Source: an uncultured Eubacteriales bacterium
GTDB taxonomy: Bacteria > Bacillota > Clostridia > Peptostreptococcales > Anaerovoracaceae
Direction of reading: 5' to 3'
Length of the DNA: 53,583 nucleotides
Assembly: GCA_902796965.1 (NCBI GenBank)
Contig: CADBRA010000021.1
Span: 1 to 53,583, forward strand
In this document: one piece after another, positions 1 to 8,470 of the stretch
Numbering within the stretch: position 1 is the stretch's first letter
Layout of the letters: every line of letters begins with the position of its first letter
The notes under the pieces: generated by a model
What the model saw: the letters and a program-made list of their open reading frames with translations, nothing else
The model's database searches: none
Told to the model about the DNA's origin: nothing
Translations under genes and position numbers: made by a program

Positions 1-40
1 CTTGCCTGTCAGTGCGGCGATTTGCCGGCGCGCTGCTTCT

Positions 41-55
41 GTCCGCGGAGCGGAC
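41..55. repeat. Dispersed GC-rich hairpin, copy 1
   Basis: GTCCGC-GGA-GCGGAC is a perfect 6-bp stem with a GGA loop, followed by GTGAGTCATG. Close relatives lie in other intergenic spaces of this window (near 6165, 20913, 30560, 33273 and 37126). The tail GTGAGTCAT resembles GTAAGTCAT after the copy at 20913. Function is unknown. Confidence 0.5.
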
Positions 56-136
56 GTGAGTCATGTCTTTTTCCTGTGGCTGATATTTAATCTGCTGTGC
101 AATCCGTTCATAAAATATGCATTAAAAATGAGATTT

Positions 137-190
137 TTAAGTTGGGTTAAGGTGCAGTTTTAAGTTCGCATAAGCAGCGGATCATATACT
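137..190 (+). promoter_or_regulatory. Probable activator-dependent promoter of the VTC cluster
   Basis: Three direct TTAAG repeats lie at 137, 147 and 160. The first two are 10 bp apart, about one helical turn. A good -10 box, TATACT, sits at 185-190, and the matching -35 position (162-167, AAGTTC) is poor and overlaps the third repeat. This is the usual layout of a class II activator of the OmpR/PhoB response regulator type. The regulator itself is not in the window. The repeats are seen; the regulator type is inferred. Confidence 0.4.
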
Positions 191-272
191 TTGATCATGA
201 AATCGAAAAGAACGCAGCAATGCACGGCGTCAGGCGGCCGGATGCGTTAATGCGGACGAAAGGAGAAGAGAT

Positions 273-1016
273 ATGGCATATCAGGCTACATTCAAGAGGC
301 ATGAAGTCAAGTACATAATGAACCCGCAGCAGAAGCAGGCTGTGCTGGACGTGATGCAGCGGTATATGAGGCTCGATGATTACGGCAGAACGACGATTAG
401 GTCGCTTTATTTTGATACAGACAGCTGGGAGCTGATCAGACACTCGATAGAGAAGCCTGTTTACAGGGAGAAGCTCAGGGTGCGCAGCTACAAAACGGCG
501 GAGCCTGACGATCCTGTGTTTGTGGAACTTAAAAAGAAATATAAAAAGGTCGTGTACAAGCGCAGAGTGTCGCTGCCGGAGAGACAGGTCTGCGAGTGCT
601 TCAGCAGAGGACTTCCGCTGCCGGTCAATTCCCAGATAGGAAACGAGATAGAGTACTTCAGGTCATTTTACGGAAATCTGCATCCATCTGTCTTTCTGTC
701 ATATGAGAGGGAGGCTTTCTATGCGCTTGACGGCAGCGATTTCCGCGTGACTTTCGATGAAAACATACTTTACAGAGATTACGATCTTACGCTGAGAAAA
801 GAAGCTTATGGCACTCCTCTGCTGGAAAGAGGGCAGACGCTTATGGAGATAAAGACGGCAGGCGGCATGCCGCTGTGGATGTGCCGCGAGCTGACGCGGC
901 TCAGGCTTTTCAGGGAAAGATTTTCGAAATACGGACTCGCTTACATGAAAATCATGACGGATGAGGAAATGTGTGAAGAGAAAAATGAGAACAGGAGGAT
1001 CTTAAATGTCAGCTGA
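273..1016 (+). CDS. VTC-domain protein (polyphosphate polymerase-like)
   Basis: This 247-residue protein matches the VTC domain, a triphosphate-tunnel fold that in yeast Vtc4 makes polyphosphate from ATP. The tunnel-type charged strands are visible: FKRHEVKYI near the N-terminus, SLYFDTDS, REKLRVRSY, FVELKKKYKKVVYKRR, SYEREAFY and LMEIKTAGGMPLW. Basic residues alternate along strands and acidic residues recur, as expected for phosphate and metal binding. There is no membrane segment; the next gene, DUF4956, supplies one and overlaps by 11 bases. The start follows AAAGGAGAAGAG. Bacterial VTC proteins commonly pair with DUF4956 and CotH-like genes, but their product is mostly untested. The family is sure; polyphosphate synthesis here is inferred. 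Confidence 0.88.
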   Translation: MAYQATFKRHEVKYIMNPQQKQAVLDVMQRYMRLDDYGRTTIRSLYFDTDSWELIRHSIEKPVYREKLRVRSYKTAEPDDPVFVELKKKYKKVVYKRRVSLPERQVCECFSRGLPLPVNSQIGNEIEYFRSFYGNLHPSVFLSYEREAFYALDGSDFRVTFDENILYRDYDLTLRKEAYGTPLLERGQTLMEIKTAGGMPLWMCRELTRLRLFRERFSKYGLAYMKIMTDEEMCEEKNENRRILNVS

Positions 1017-1698
1017 CATATTCAGCAGTCTGTACGATACAGCTTCATCAGGCTCCATCACGGTGGAGCAGTTTCTGATAAGTGTGGCGTGCGCGCTTGC
1101 CATCGGACTTATACTTGCAGCATTTTACATGTACCGCACGAAATATACGAGAAGCTTCATAGCGACGCTCGCGCTGCTTCCGGCAATCGTATGCGTCGTG
1201 ATCATGATGGTCAACGGAAATATCGGAGCCGGCGTTGCGGTTGCCGGTGCATTCAGTCTCGTGCGATTCCGCTCCGTGCCGGGCACCGCCAAGGAGATCG
1301 GAAGTATTTTTCTCGCGATGGGCACCGGACTTGTCGTCGGCATGGGATATATAGGCTATGCTTTCCTTTTTGCGGTGATTCTCGGATTGGCGGGAGCGCT
1401 TTACAACGCTCTCGATCTGGGCGGCTCAAAGAAGGATCTTTACAGATCTCTGAGGATCACGATACCTGAAGATCTCGATTATACGGGCGTATTCGACCAG
1501 GTGTTCAGTGAATACACGTCAGAGTGTGAGCTCATAGGCGTCAGAACGACGAATATGGGAAGCCTGTTCAAGCTGACTTATGATGTAAAGCTTAAAGACG
1601 CAGGCGCTGAAAAGGAAATGATAGATCGGCTGAGATGCCGCAACGGCAATCTTGAAATATCTGTTTCAAAGCAGCAGACAGCTGTAACCGAGTTATAG
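1006..1698 (+). CDS. DUF4956 membrane protein
   Basis: This 230-residue protein matches DUF4956. Roughly residues 25-145 hold several hydrophobic membrane helices, including the conserved loop AFSLVRFRSVPGTAKEIGSIF between them. The C-terminal 80 residues are soluble and likely cytoplasmic (DLDYTGVFDQVF to the end). It overlaps the VTC gene by 11 bases and has its own GGAGG site, so the two are probably co-translated partners. I infer a membrane anchor or channel for the VTC enzyme; no function has been shown to my knowledge for this family. No residues point to a catalytic role. Confidence 0.85.
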   Translation: MSADIFSSLYDTASSGSITVEQFLISVACALAIGLILAAFYMYRTKYTRSFIATLALLPAIVCVVIMMVNGNIGAGVAVAGAFSLVRFRSVPGTAKEIGSIFLAMGTGLVVGMGYIGYAFLFAVILGLAGALYNALDLGGSKKDLYRSLRITIPEDLDYTGVFDQVFSEYTSECELIGVRTTNMGSLFKLTYDVKLKDAGAEKEMIDRLRCRNGNLEISVSKQQTAVTEL

Positions 1699-1710
1699 AG
1701 GAGGCAAAAA

Positions 1711-3270
1711 TTGAAGAAAAAAATACTGGCGATAGCTCTGGCGCTGGCAATGGCGGTTTCGTTCTCAGGATGCGGGACTGCGGTTTCCGGCTCATCTGCA
1801 GGTTCGTCGTCGGCAACGGCGGCTTCTGAAACTTCATCTCAGACATCGGCCGATGATTCCGATATGTTTACAGACAGAGACATGGAGGCGAGCTATGACG
1901 AAGAGGCGAGTACTGTGATCACGCTGTCAGGCAGCAGCGCGTCAAGTGATTCAGATGCTGTAAGCATAGACGGGAGCACTGTAACGATAAGCGGTGAAGG
2001 CACGTATATTCTTGAAGGCACGCTCACTGACGGCATGATAATCGTAGACACAGAAGATTCAGACAAGGTTCAGCTTGTCCTTGATGGTGTAAATATCGCA
2101 AATGCTGATTCTGCCGCGATTTATGCGCGCGGAGCCGACAAGGTATTCGTCACGACAGCGTCGGGAACTGAAAACACGCTCTCCAACGGCGGAACATACA
2201 CAGCAATAGACGATAACAACATAGATTCGGTGATATTTTCCAAATCTGATCTTACACTCAACGGCGAAGGTACTCTTACGATAGATGCCGAAGCTGGACA
2301 CGGAATCGTGTCAAAGGACGATCTCGTCCTCACAAGCGGAACATATGATATAACAGCTGAAAAACATGCGCTTTCAGGCAAGGACAGCGTCAGGATCGCG
2401 GGAGGAACATACACGCTCACGGCGGGAAAAGACGGAATTAATGCATCGAATGACGACGACACGACGAAAGGATTTGTATACATCGCCGACGGCACGTTTA
2501 CGTTTGATGTAGATGACGATGCCGTGCACGCTGACAATTATCTGACGATACGCGGCGGCGATTTCGATATCAAGAGCTGTTACGAGGGCCTTGAAGGCCT
2601 GACAGTCACGATAGACGACGGTACATATGACATCACATCGTCGGACGACGGCATAAACGCGGCCGGCGGAAACGACAACTCAGGATTTAACGGACCTGAC
2701 GGAAACAAATCGGGCGATATGTTCGGAGGCAGAAGAATGCCGGACGGTATGAACAGCAGCGCTGCCGGCGGCTCTTCATCAGGCTCAGCGGACAGCACGT
2801 CTTCGGGAACTTCTGATACGTCTGCTTCAGAAACGACTGATACATCTGCAGCGACAGTGGTTTCATACACCGATACAGTCACATCTGCGTCTGAAACCGC
2901 AGAAAGTTCTGCTGGAGCGTCTGATTCTTCGGACAGCGCCGGAAGCTCTTCCGACAGCTCCGCTGACACAGAAACGACAGAAAGCTCCGTTGTTATTAAT
3001 GGCGGAACGTTCACGATCGTCTCTGACGGCGACTGTATAGATTCGAACGGATCGCTTTACATAAACGGCGGAACACTCAATCTCACATGCAACGGCAACG
3101 GTAATACGGCGCTCGACTGCAACGGCGACTATCAGATAAACGGAGATGTTACGACGAACGACGGTTCAGAGGAAAATCCGAGCGAGATGAGCGGTGGCGG
3201 AGCAGGTATGAAAAGCGGCATGAGTGGCGGCCGCAGTGCGCAGAACAGCACGCAGCAGAGTGATCAGTGA
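1711..3270 (+). CDS. Carbohydrate-binding (DUF4353-like) beta-helix lipoprotein
   Basis: This 519-residue protein is predicted to be exported and lipidated: a K-rich start, a hydrophobic stretch and FSGC with Cys21 as the likely lipid site. A Ser/Thr linker follows. From about residue 65 to 320 come short repeats of the type GGTYT..., each with D/N-rich turns, typical of right-handed beta-helix carbohydrate-binding proteins found beside CotH-like genes. A long Ser/Thr/Asp low-complexity segment (about 325-425) separates a final helix part, and the tail is Gly/Met/Ser-rich. The start is TTG, 12 bases after the previous stop, behind GAGGAGG. It probably binds a surface glycan or metal ions at the cell surface. 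No CotH kinase is seen in the window. Confidence 0.8.
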   Translation: MKKKILAIALALAMAVSFSGCGTAVSGSSAGSSSATAASETSSQTSADDSDMFTDRDMEASYDEEASTVITLSGSSASSDSDAVSIDGSTVTISGEGTYILEGTLTDGMIIVDTEDSDKVQLVLDGVNIANADSAAIYARGADKVFVTTASGTENTLSNGGTYTAIDDNNIDSVIFSKSDLTLNGEGTLTIDAEAGHGIVSKDDLVLTSGTYDITAEKHALSGKDSVRIAGGTYTLTAGKDGINASNDDDTTKGFVYIADGTFTFDVDDDAVHADNYLTIRGGDFDIKSCYEGLEGLTVTIDDGTYDITSSDDGINAAGGNDNSGFNGPDGNKSGDMFGGRRMPDGMNSSAAGGSSSGSADSTSSGTSDTSASETTDTSAATVVSYTDTVTSASETAESSAGASDSSDSAGSSSDSSADTETTESSVVINGGTFTIVSDGDCIDSNGSLYINGGTLNLTCNGNGNTALDCNGDYQINGDVTTNDGSEENPSEMSGGGAGMKSGMSGGRSAQNSTQQSDQ

Positions 3271-3409
3271 CAGGGGTGGCAGATGATGCTGCATCGTAAA
3301 TGAAGCGCGCCGGCCGGACGGGACAAAGCCCTGACCGCCGGGCGCTGACTGCTAAGCTATTCAAAAACAGGACCAGCAGCACCGTCAGATATGAAAGGAG
3401 GCATTCACC

Positions 3410-4564
3410 ATGCAGACTGATCTGATAGCAATCATACCGGCGTATGAACCGGATGAAATCATGATAGGGCTTCTCAAGGAGGCTGACTCGTCAGGATTCA
3501 GAATTGTCGTCGTAAACGACGGCAGCAGCAGGAGCAGAGATGGGATATTCAGCAGAGCTTCGCATTACGGCACCGTTCTTAAACATAGTGAGAACAGAGG
3601 CAAGGGCAGAGCCATAAAGACAGGTCTTAAATATATAGAAGAAAATTATCCGTCCGACAGTATTGTCGTCACGCTCGACGCTGACGGACAGCACAGACTC
3701 GAAGATGCTGAGCGTATTTGCCGCGAGGTGCAGAAAAACCCTCAGGCGCTCGTCCTCGGCAGCCGCGGGCTTGATGAAAACGTGCCGATGAGGAGCAAAA
3801 TAGGAAACTCGATAACGAGAATCGTCTACCGGGCAGTGTCAGGCGTTGCAGTTCACGATACCCAGACGGGGCTGAGAGCGTTCAGCGCGGCTCTGATTCC
3901 GCAGCTGATCGGCATACCGGGTGAAAGATATGAATATGAGATGAACGTGCTGCTTCAGTGTCCGCGCGCCGGCATACCGATTGAGGAAATAGGCATCAGC
4001 ACGATTTACATAGACGGCAATTCATCATCGCATTTCAATACTATAAAGGATTCATGCCTGATCTATAAAGAGATATTGAAATTTTCAGCGTCGTCGTTTA
4101 CGGGATTTCTCATGGATTATGGTCTGTACGCACTGCTGTCGCTGCTGACGGCCGGATTCGGAACAGCTCAGAGCATAGTGATATCGAATATAGGTGCCAG
4201 AATAGTAAGCGCCGGAGTTAACTACACGATGAACAGGAAAATAGTGTTCAGAAGCGACGCAGGTTTCGCCCGCTCCGCGGGCAGATATGCCCTGCTCGCG
4301 TGCGCGATTCTCGCCGGCAATACGCTTGTTCTGAGTCTGCTTGCAGACTATGCCGGCATGAACAGATTTGCGGCCAAGATCGTGACGGAGATGCTATTCT
4401 TCTCAGTAAGCTATATCGTGCAGCGCAGGTTCGTATTCAGCGGCAGGAGCAGAGCAGATAAAAAAGAAAGCAGCGCTTCCGGAAACACTGCCGGGCAGCC
4501 CGCCGCGCCTAACAGAAACAGATCGAAGATGCTCGCCGTGCATAGAAAGGGAGTGGCGGAGTGA
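3410..4564 (+). CDS. GT2 glycosyltransferase fused to GtrA domain
   Basis: This 384-residue fusion has two parts. Residues 1-215 form a GT-A glycosyltransferase of the dolichol-phosphate-mannose-synthase type, with IAIIPAYEPD at the start, VVNDGSS, and the metal-binding VTLDADGQH near residue 85. Residues about 220-345 form a four-helix GtrA domain ending in a QRRFVF motif. The combination implies loading a sugar onto a polyprenyl phosphate on the inner face and moving it across the membrane. The tail (about 346-384) is Lys/Ser/Ala-rich. The start follows GAAAGGAGG. It lies inside the VTC cluster and overlaps the next gene, so it probably feeds a surface glycan made there. The sugar is unknown. 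Confidence 0.88.
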   Translation: MQTDLIAIIPAYEPDEIMIGLLKEADSSGFRIVVVNDGSSRSRDGIFSRASHYGTVLKHSENRGKGRAIKTGLKYIEENYPSDSIVVTLDADGQHRLEDAERICREVQKNPQALVLGSRGLDENVPMRSKIGNSITRIVYRAVSGVAVHDTQTGLRAFSAALIPQLIGIPGERYEYEMNVLLQCPRAGIPIEEIGISTIYIDGNSSSHFNTIKDSCLIYKEILKFSASSFTGFLMDYGLYALLSLLTAGFGTAQSIVISNIGARIVSAGVNYTMNRKIVFRSDAGFARSAGRYALLACAILAGNTLVLSLLADYAGMNRFAAKIVTEMLFFSVSYIVQRRFVFSGRSRADKKESSASGNTAGQPAAPNRNRSKMLAVHRKGVAE

Positions 4565-5523
4565 TGTTTTTCAGACGCCGGCTGCTGCCGGTTATACTGA
4601 GTATTGTGCTCGCGTCATATACCGTTTTCGTGTTGATGGATACATTTGTGATTACACGGGTCTATTCATCAGCATCTGATTCCGGCCAGAGCACATCACA
4701 GAGCTATACGTCAGGTTCTTCCTCATCGACTTCATTGTCTTCAGGGACGAATTCCGATCAGACGGGTACGTCACAGTCGTCAGGCAGCGCTTCGGTGACA
4801 GAATCATCATACAGCGACGATAACGTTCAGATAACCATAAAGGAATATACAGAATATGATACGACAATCTATGTTGCCGACGTTCAGATATCATCGCCTG
4901 AATATCTGAAAACAGTATTCGCACAGAACGTGTTCGGTAAAAACGTAACGGCGAAGACATCTGAAATTGCAGAAGAAGCAGGATCGATACTTGCGGTTAA
5001 CGGAGATTTCTACGGAGCTCAGGAATCGGGATACGTGATCAGAAACGGAAAGCTTTATCGAAGCACGTCTTCGGGCGATCAGGAGGATCTCGTCATCTAC
5101 AGCGACGGAAGCCTTGGCATAATAAATGAAGACAGCGTTACGGCCGAAGAACTGCTCCAGGATGGAGCTGAACAGGTGCTTTCGTTCGGACCGGCGCTGG
5201 TCGAGGAAGGAGAAATCTCTGTAAGTGAGAACGAAGAGGTAGGGAAGGCCATGGAGAGCAATCCGCGGACAGCTATCGGGATTATAGACGACTGCCATTA
5301 TGTGTTTGTCGTCTCCGACGGCAGGACGAGTGAGAGCGAGGGTCTTTCACTCTATGAGCTGGCGGAATTCATGGACAGTCTCGGAGTCATGACAGCTTAC
5401 AATCTCGACGGAGGCGGATCGTCGACTATGTATTTCAACGGTGAAGTCGTGAACAAACCTACGACAGACGGCCGTACCATCAAAGAAAGGAGCGTGAGCG
5501 ACATTGTCTCAATCGGATACTGA
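4561..5523 (+). CDS. Phosphodiester glycosidase (NAGPA) family protein
   Basis: This 320-residue protein has one N-terminal membrane segment (about 8-32), a Ser/Thr-rich extracytoplasmic linker (35-85), and a NAGPA domain. Family marks are LAVNGDFYG, the region SNPRTAIGI, NLDGGGSSTMYF and RSVSDIVSIGY at the C-terminus. The family includes the mammalian enzyme that uncovers mannose-6-phosphate and bacterial surface or spore proteins that cleave or hold phosphodiester-linked sugars. The GTG start overlaps the stop of the GT2-GtrA gene (ATG three bases later is equally possible). Its place beside a VTC protein and a lipid-linked sugar transferase fits trimming of a phosphodiester-linked surface glycan, which is an inference. 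Confidence 0.87.
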   Translation: MMFFRRRLLPVILSIVLASYTVFVLMDTFVITRVYSSASDSGQSTSQSYTSGSSSSTSLSSGTNSDQTGTSQSSGSASVTESSYSDDNVQITIKEYTEYDTTIYVADVQISSPEYLKTVFAQNVFGKNVTAKTSEIAEEAGSILAVNGDFYGAQESGYVIRNGKLYRSTSSGDQEDLVIYSDGSLGIINEDSVTAEELLQDGAEQVLSFGPALVEEGEISVSENEEVGKAMESNPRTAIGIIDDCHYVFVVSDGRTSESEGLSLYELAEFMDSLGVMTAYNLDGGGSSTMYFNGEVVNKPTTDGRTIKERSVSDIVSIGY

Positions 5524-6025
5524 CAGACAGCGCGATGCATCGCTTAAAACGGCGTTCAGATTCCTGCTCGTATCTCTGCTGACGGCTGCATTCGGAGCGA
5601 TATATGAATATTTCAGCCATGGCGTGTATTCGTATTTTATGATATACGCGTTTGCTTTTCCTCTTGCAGGCGGAGCTCTTCCGTTTGCCGCGATGGCTCT
5701 CTCAGGGAGAACATCTGGTGGCGGAGTTTTACGCACATTGTATGATTTCGGCATAGCGTTTCTTACAGTCGGAAGCATAGTGCAGGGCGTGCTCAATATA
5801 TACGGAACGACTAACCGTCTGACCGTTTTTTACTGGATCGCAGGCGCAGCGCTCATGGTTCCGGGAATAGTGAGATATATCCTGCGCTCAGCCGGCGAAA
5901 AAAGAAAGCAAACGATCAATGAGGCAGATCCTCAGTATCCACGGCCTGTGCCGTCTCAGTCCCAAACGGCTGACAGAGGCGAGTCAGCAGCGCTTAAAGG
6001 AGAACGGCAGACAAGAAATGCGTAA
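5504..6025 (+). CDS. Small membrane protein of unknown function
   Basis: I do not recognise this 173-residue protein. It has about four hydrophobic segments between residues 17 and 128 (FLLVSLLTAAFGAIYEYF, then YAFAFPLAGGALPF, then FGIAFLTVGSIVQGV and FYWIAGAALMVPGIV) and a polar tail rich in Gln, Arg and Ser. The TTG start overlaps the glycosidase gene by 20 bases and sits about 11 bases after AAGGAG, which suggests translational coupling. It is the last gene of the surface cluster and is followed by a terminator-like hairpin at 6081. Confidence 0.7.
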   Translation: MSQSDTDRQRDASLKTAFRFLLVSLLTAAFGAIYEYFSHGVYSYFMIYAFAFPLAGGALPFAAMALSGRTSGGGVLRTLYDFGIAFLTVGSIVQGVLNIYGTTNRLTVFYWIAGAALMVPGIVRYILRSAGEKRKQTINEADPQYPRPVPSQSQTADRGESAALKGERQTRNA

Positions 6026-6080
6026 ACAGCAGAAATATCAAGTAATAAAGGAAAATCAGAACGAATAGTTTCCAAACAGA

Positions 6081-6126
6081 GACAGCCGGAGTCAGGTACA
6101 GAAGTGCCAGATTCCGGCTGTCTTTC
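6081..6126 (+). terminator. Terminator after the surface cluster
   Basis: GACAGCCGGA (6081-6090) pairs with TCCGGCTGTC (6113-6122), followed by a short T-rich run. The loop is long (22 bases) and the T-run weak, so it may leak. Confidence 0.6.
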
Positions 6127-6476
6127 GTCTGCTCAGGTACCGTGAAAATGCATTTTTATCGTCTGCGTGCGGAGCACGCGTTATGCTGCTGCAGACGGCA
6201 TTTTGCAATGCGCATCGGGAATATCAGGATCTGCGATGCTGCCATTCGGAGCTTATAATCCGGTTATAAATGCGCGCTTAAAGGCATTATTGTCATGTAT
6301 ATGTCATATGTTCATGCTCTGCGGCGCTTCATGTGAGGCGTAATGACAGGCGCTGTGGCAGCCGTCAGGATTATGGAGATGGTACAGGCTGATTTTTTTA
6401 AAATATGATGTCCCGCATGTTGTTGAAAGTTATTTTGTGATTCAGGCAGGCGGGACTTTGCGTGCTTACACTGCAC
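6127..6476. other. Gene-free spacer with hairpins
   Basis: No coding region is supported here. It holds a GTCTGC...GCAGAC inverted repeat (6161-6195) that encloses GCGTGC-GGA-GCACGC (6165-6179), a relative of the dispersed GGA-loop hairpin. The rest is unremarkable up to the promoter at 6477. Confidence 0.5.
6165..6179. repeat. Dispersed GC-rich hairpin, diverged copy
   Basis: GCGTGC-GGA-GCACGC is a 6-bp stem with the same GGA loop as the copies at 41, 30560 and 37126, but with a changed stem. An outer pair of GTCTGC and GCAGAC extends the structure. Confidence 0.35.
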
Positions 6477-6505
6477 TTGACAAAACAGAAGAAAAAAGCT
6501 ATCAT
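6477..6505 (+). promoter_or_regulatory. Strong sigma-A-type promoter
   Basis: TTGACA at 6477-6482, a 17-base spacer, and TATCAT at 6500-6505. This is the best -35/-10 pair seen in the window. Transcription would start near 6512, leaving a leader of about 470 bases before the carboxypeptidase gene. Confidence 0.7.
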
Positions 6506-6511
6506 AAATGA

Positions 6512-6979
6512 AAGTTTTTTTAGAATTTTTTAAGAAATTAAGGGATGACTTCCGGATACAGATTATCCGGACAGCCGCGGCCGTTCAGGCCGTCAGGCTG
6601 CGTGCGGTCAGGAGTTTCTCAAGCCTTAGCCGCATCGTTTCGCGATTCCTATCGGTTTTTCTCATCGGCAGAGAAAACCGCCTGAATTTTTTCCCAGGCA
6701 GGAAAGAAACCGTCCTTTATAAAATCCGGTTTGAAGAGATCTTTTGACAGTTTGTCTGTTGTCAGCCTGAAAATTAAAAACGGAAAATCCGGAAATTTTC
6801 TATTTTTGTGCTCCGCAGTTTATATTTTGTGTATTTCTGCGTTTGAGCATCTGATTTTTTGTGCTTTTTGTGATCTGTAAAGTCGGTAAGGAACGTTTTC
6901 AAGCCTGTTCACGCAGAAAAATACGGAAAATTCAGAAATTTCACAGGCTGACTGCAAATCGCCATGGAGGAAACGAATA
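6512..6979 (+). promoter_or_regulatory. Long 5' leader of the carboxypeptidase transcript
   Basis: About 470 bases separate the probable start site from the gene. The stretch contains GC-rich hairpins near 6550-6620, paired CCTG/CAGG and CCGG segments, and two related A-rich blocks (around 6780-6800 and 6920-6945, both with ACGGAAAA and a GAAATTT end). No known riboswitch consensus was recognised. The frame 6508-6747 would lack a ribosome site and looks non-coding. It may be an RNA regulator or an unrecognised small RNA. Confidence 0.4.
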
Positions 6980-8458
6980 ATGGAAGTATTAAAATCTGAA
7001 ATAACAAGCGATGAGACGCGACGAAGCAGGAGCGTTTTTATAAAAGCCGCAGCAATTGTGCTGACGGTTCTTATGGTGCTCGGCGCGATCCCGGCTGTCA
7101 GCGCATATGCGGATGATTCGGCTCCGTCGTCAATAGCCGCCAGAGGAGCAGCCGTTGTTGATGCGGAAACAGGCGAGTTGTTGTGGGGAAAGTCAGCTGA
7201 CACGCGCATGGCACCAGCCAGTATGACTAAGATGATGACCGCATTTGTCGTTTTAGATGCGATAAACAAGGGTGAGTACACGCTCGACAGTGAGGTTCCT
7301 GTCTCAGCGACCACAGCGCTGTTCAGTCGTACAGGTACATGGTCGAATGTTCCTCTCTCGGCGGGACGCACATACACTGTACGTTCACTTCTCTACGCTA
7401 TGATGGTTGAATCAGCCTGCGGAGCTTCAAGAGCTCTGGCTGAATTCACATCAGGCAGCGAGAGTGCTTTTGTCAACCGCATGAATTCGACAGCATCAAG
7501 CCTCGGACTCGATGCCGTATTTTACGACAGCTATGGCGGGAGCAGCAAAAACCAGATTACTCCGCGTTCAGTCGCAAAGCTCGGCAGAGCTCTCGTGCTT
7601 TATCATCCTGAAATCCTGACATTTACATCGACTCCGTCGATAGTCTGGGACGGCGTGACACACGGAAACACAAACCGTTTTGTGAGAGGAACGTGGTCAG
7701 CTAACGGGGCGACGGTTGACGGGCTAAAGACTGGTACGACGACTGCAGCGGGCCGATGCCTGTGCACTTCTTCATACGCCGGCGGCAGACGTGTAATCAC
7801 GGTCGTCATGAAGGAGAGTAATGCAGCCGACCAGTATAACGACAGTGCCGATCTCATAAGCTATGGACTGTCTCACGCGGAGCCTTACGATCAGAACGAC
7901 ATGGTAAGCGGCTTCAGCGACGTTAATAAAAATCAGTGGTTTGCGTCTGCAGTTAAGACGATGTCGGACAATGACATCATGGATGGCGTGACAAGCTACT
8001 TGTTCAACCCTGACTCTCAGATCACGAGAGCCACAGTCGCACAGCTCCTGTATAATTACGATGGGAAGCCATACATCTACTCTATCAGCGGCTTCAGCGA
8101 CACATCCAGCACCGCATGGTACGCGCCTGCTGTAACATGGTGTAAAATTGCAGGAGTTGCGTACGGATCGCCTGACGGATCCTTCGGACCTGATGACAAC
8201 ATAACACGCGAAGAAATGGTTTCGATGGTTTACCGTTATCTTGTAAACAAGGGAGTTATCAGCGGCAACTCTCAGGCTGATCTCAGCGTATACAGCGACA
8301 GCGGCGATGTCGATGCATATGCCTCAGACGCGATGGCATGGGCTGTATCAAATGGATTCATCTCAGGTACATCTGAAGGAATGCTAGATCCGCGCGCATA
8401 TACTACAAGAGCTCAGACAGCGCAGTTTATGAGCAGAGTCGTAAGCAGCCTGTCATAG
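6980..8458 (+). CDS. D-alanyl-D-alanine carboxypeptidase with three SLH domains
   Basis: This 492-residue exported protein has a signal peptide (about 25-48, ending near VSAYADD) and an S11-type DD-peptidase domain. The acyl-serine motif SMTK is in APASMTKMM, and the KTG motif is in GLKTGTTTAAG. The second motif, usually SxN, reads SAC in VESACGASRAL, so the usual Asn is missing. From about residue 305 come three S-layer homology repeats (FSDVNKNQWFASAV, FSDTSSTAWYAPAV, YSDSGDVDAYASDAM), each about 55 residues. They would bind a pyruvylated secondary wall polymer and hold the enzyme in the wall, where it trims peptidoglycan stem peptides. The start follows GGAGG. A long leader precedes it. 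Confidence 0.92.
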   Translation: MEVLKSEITSDETRRSRSVFIKAAAIVLTVLMVLGAIPAVSAYADDSAPSSIAARGAAVVDAETGELLWGKSADTRMAPASMTKMMTAFVVLDAINKGEYTLDSEVPVSATTALFSRTGTWSNVPLSAGRTYTVRSLLYAMMVESACGASRALAEFTSGSESAFVNRMNSTASSLGLDAVFYDSYGGSSKNQITPRSVAKLGRALVLYHPEILTFTSTPSIVWDGVTHGNTNRFVRGTWSANGATVDGLKTGTTTAAGRCLCTSSYAGGRRVITVVMKESNAADQYNDSADLISYGLSHAEPYDQNDMVSGFSDVNKNQWFASAVKTMSDNDIMDGVTSYLFNPDSQITRATVAQLLYNYDGKPYIYSISGFSDTSSTAWYAPAVTWCKIAGVAYGSPDGSFGPDDNITREEMVSMVYRYLVNKGVISGNSQADLSVYSDSGDVDAYASDAMAWAVSNGFISGTSEGMLDPRAYTTRAQTAQFMSRVVSSLS

Positions 8459-8470
8459 GAGGTGCAGACA

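Noticed and set aside
6508-6747. 79-residue coding frame
   Set aside because: It starts at the expected transcription start with no ribosome site, is biased in composition and matches no family. It is treated as leader.
6512-6979. c-di-GMP or c-di-AMP riboswitch in the long leader
   Set aside because: Neither conserved core was recognised. A covariance search would decide.
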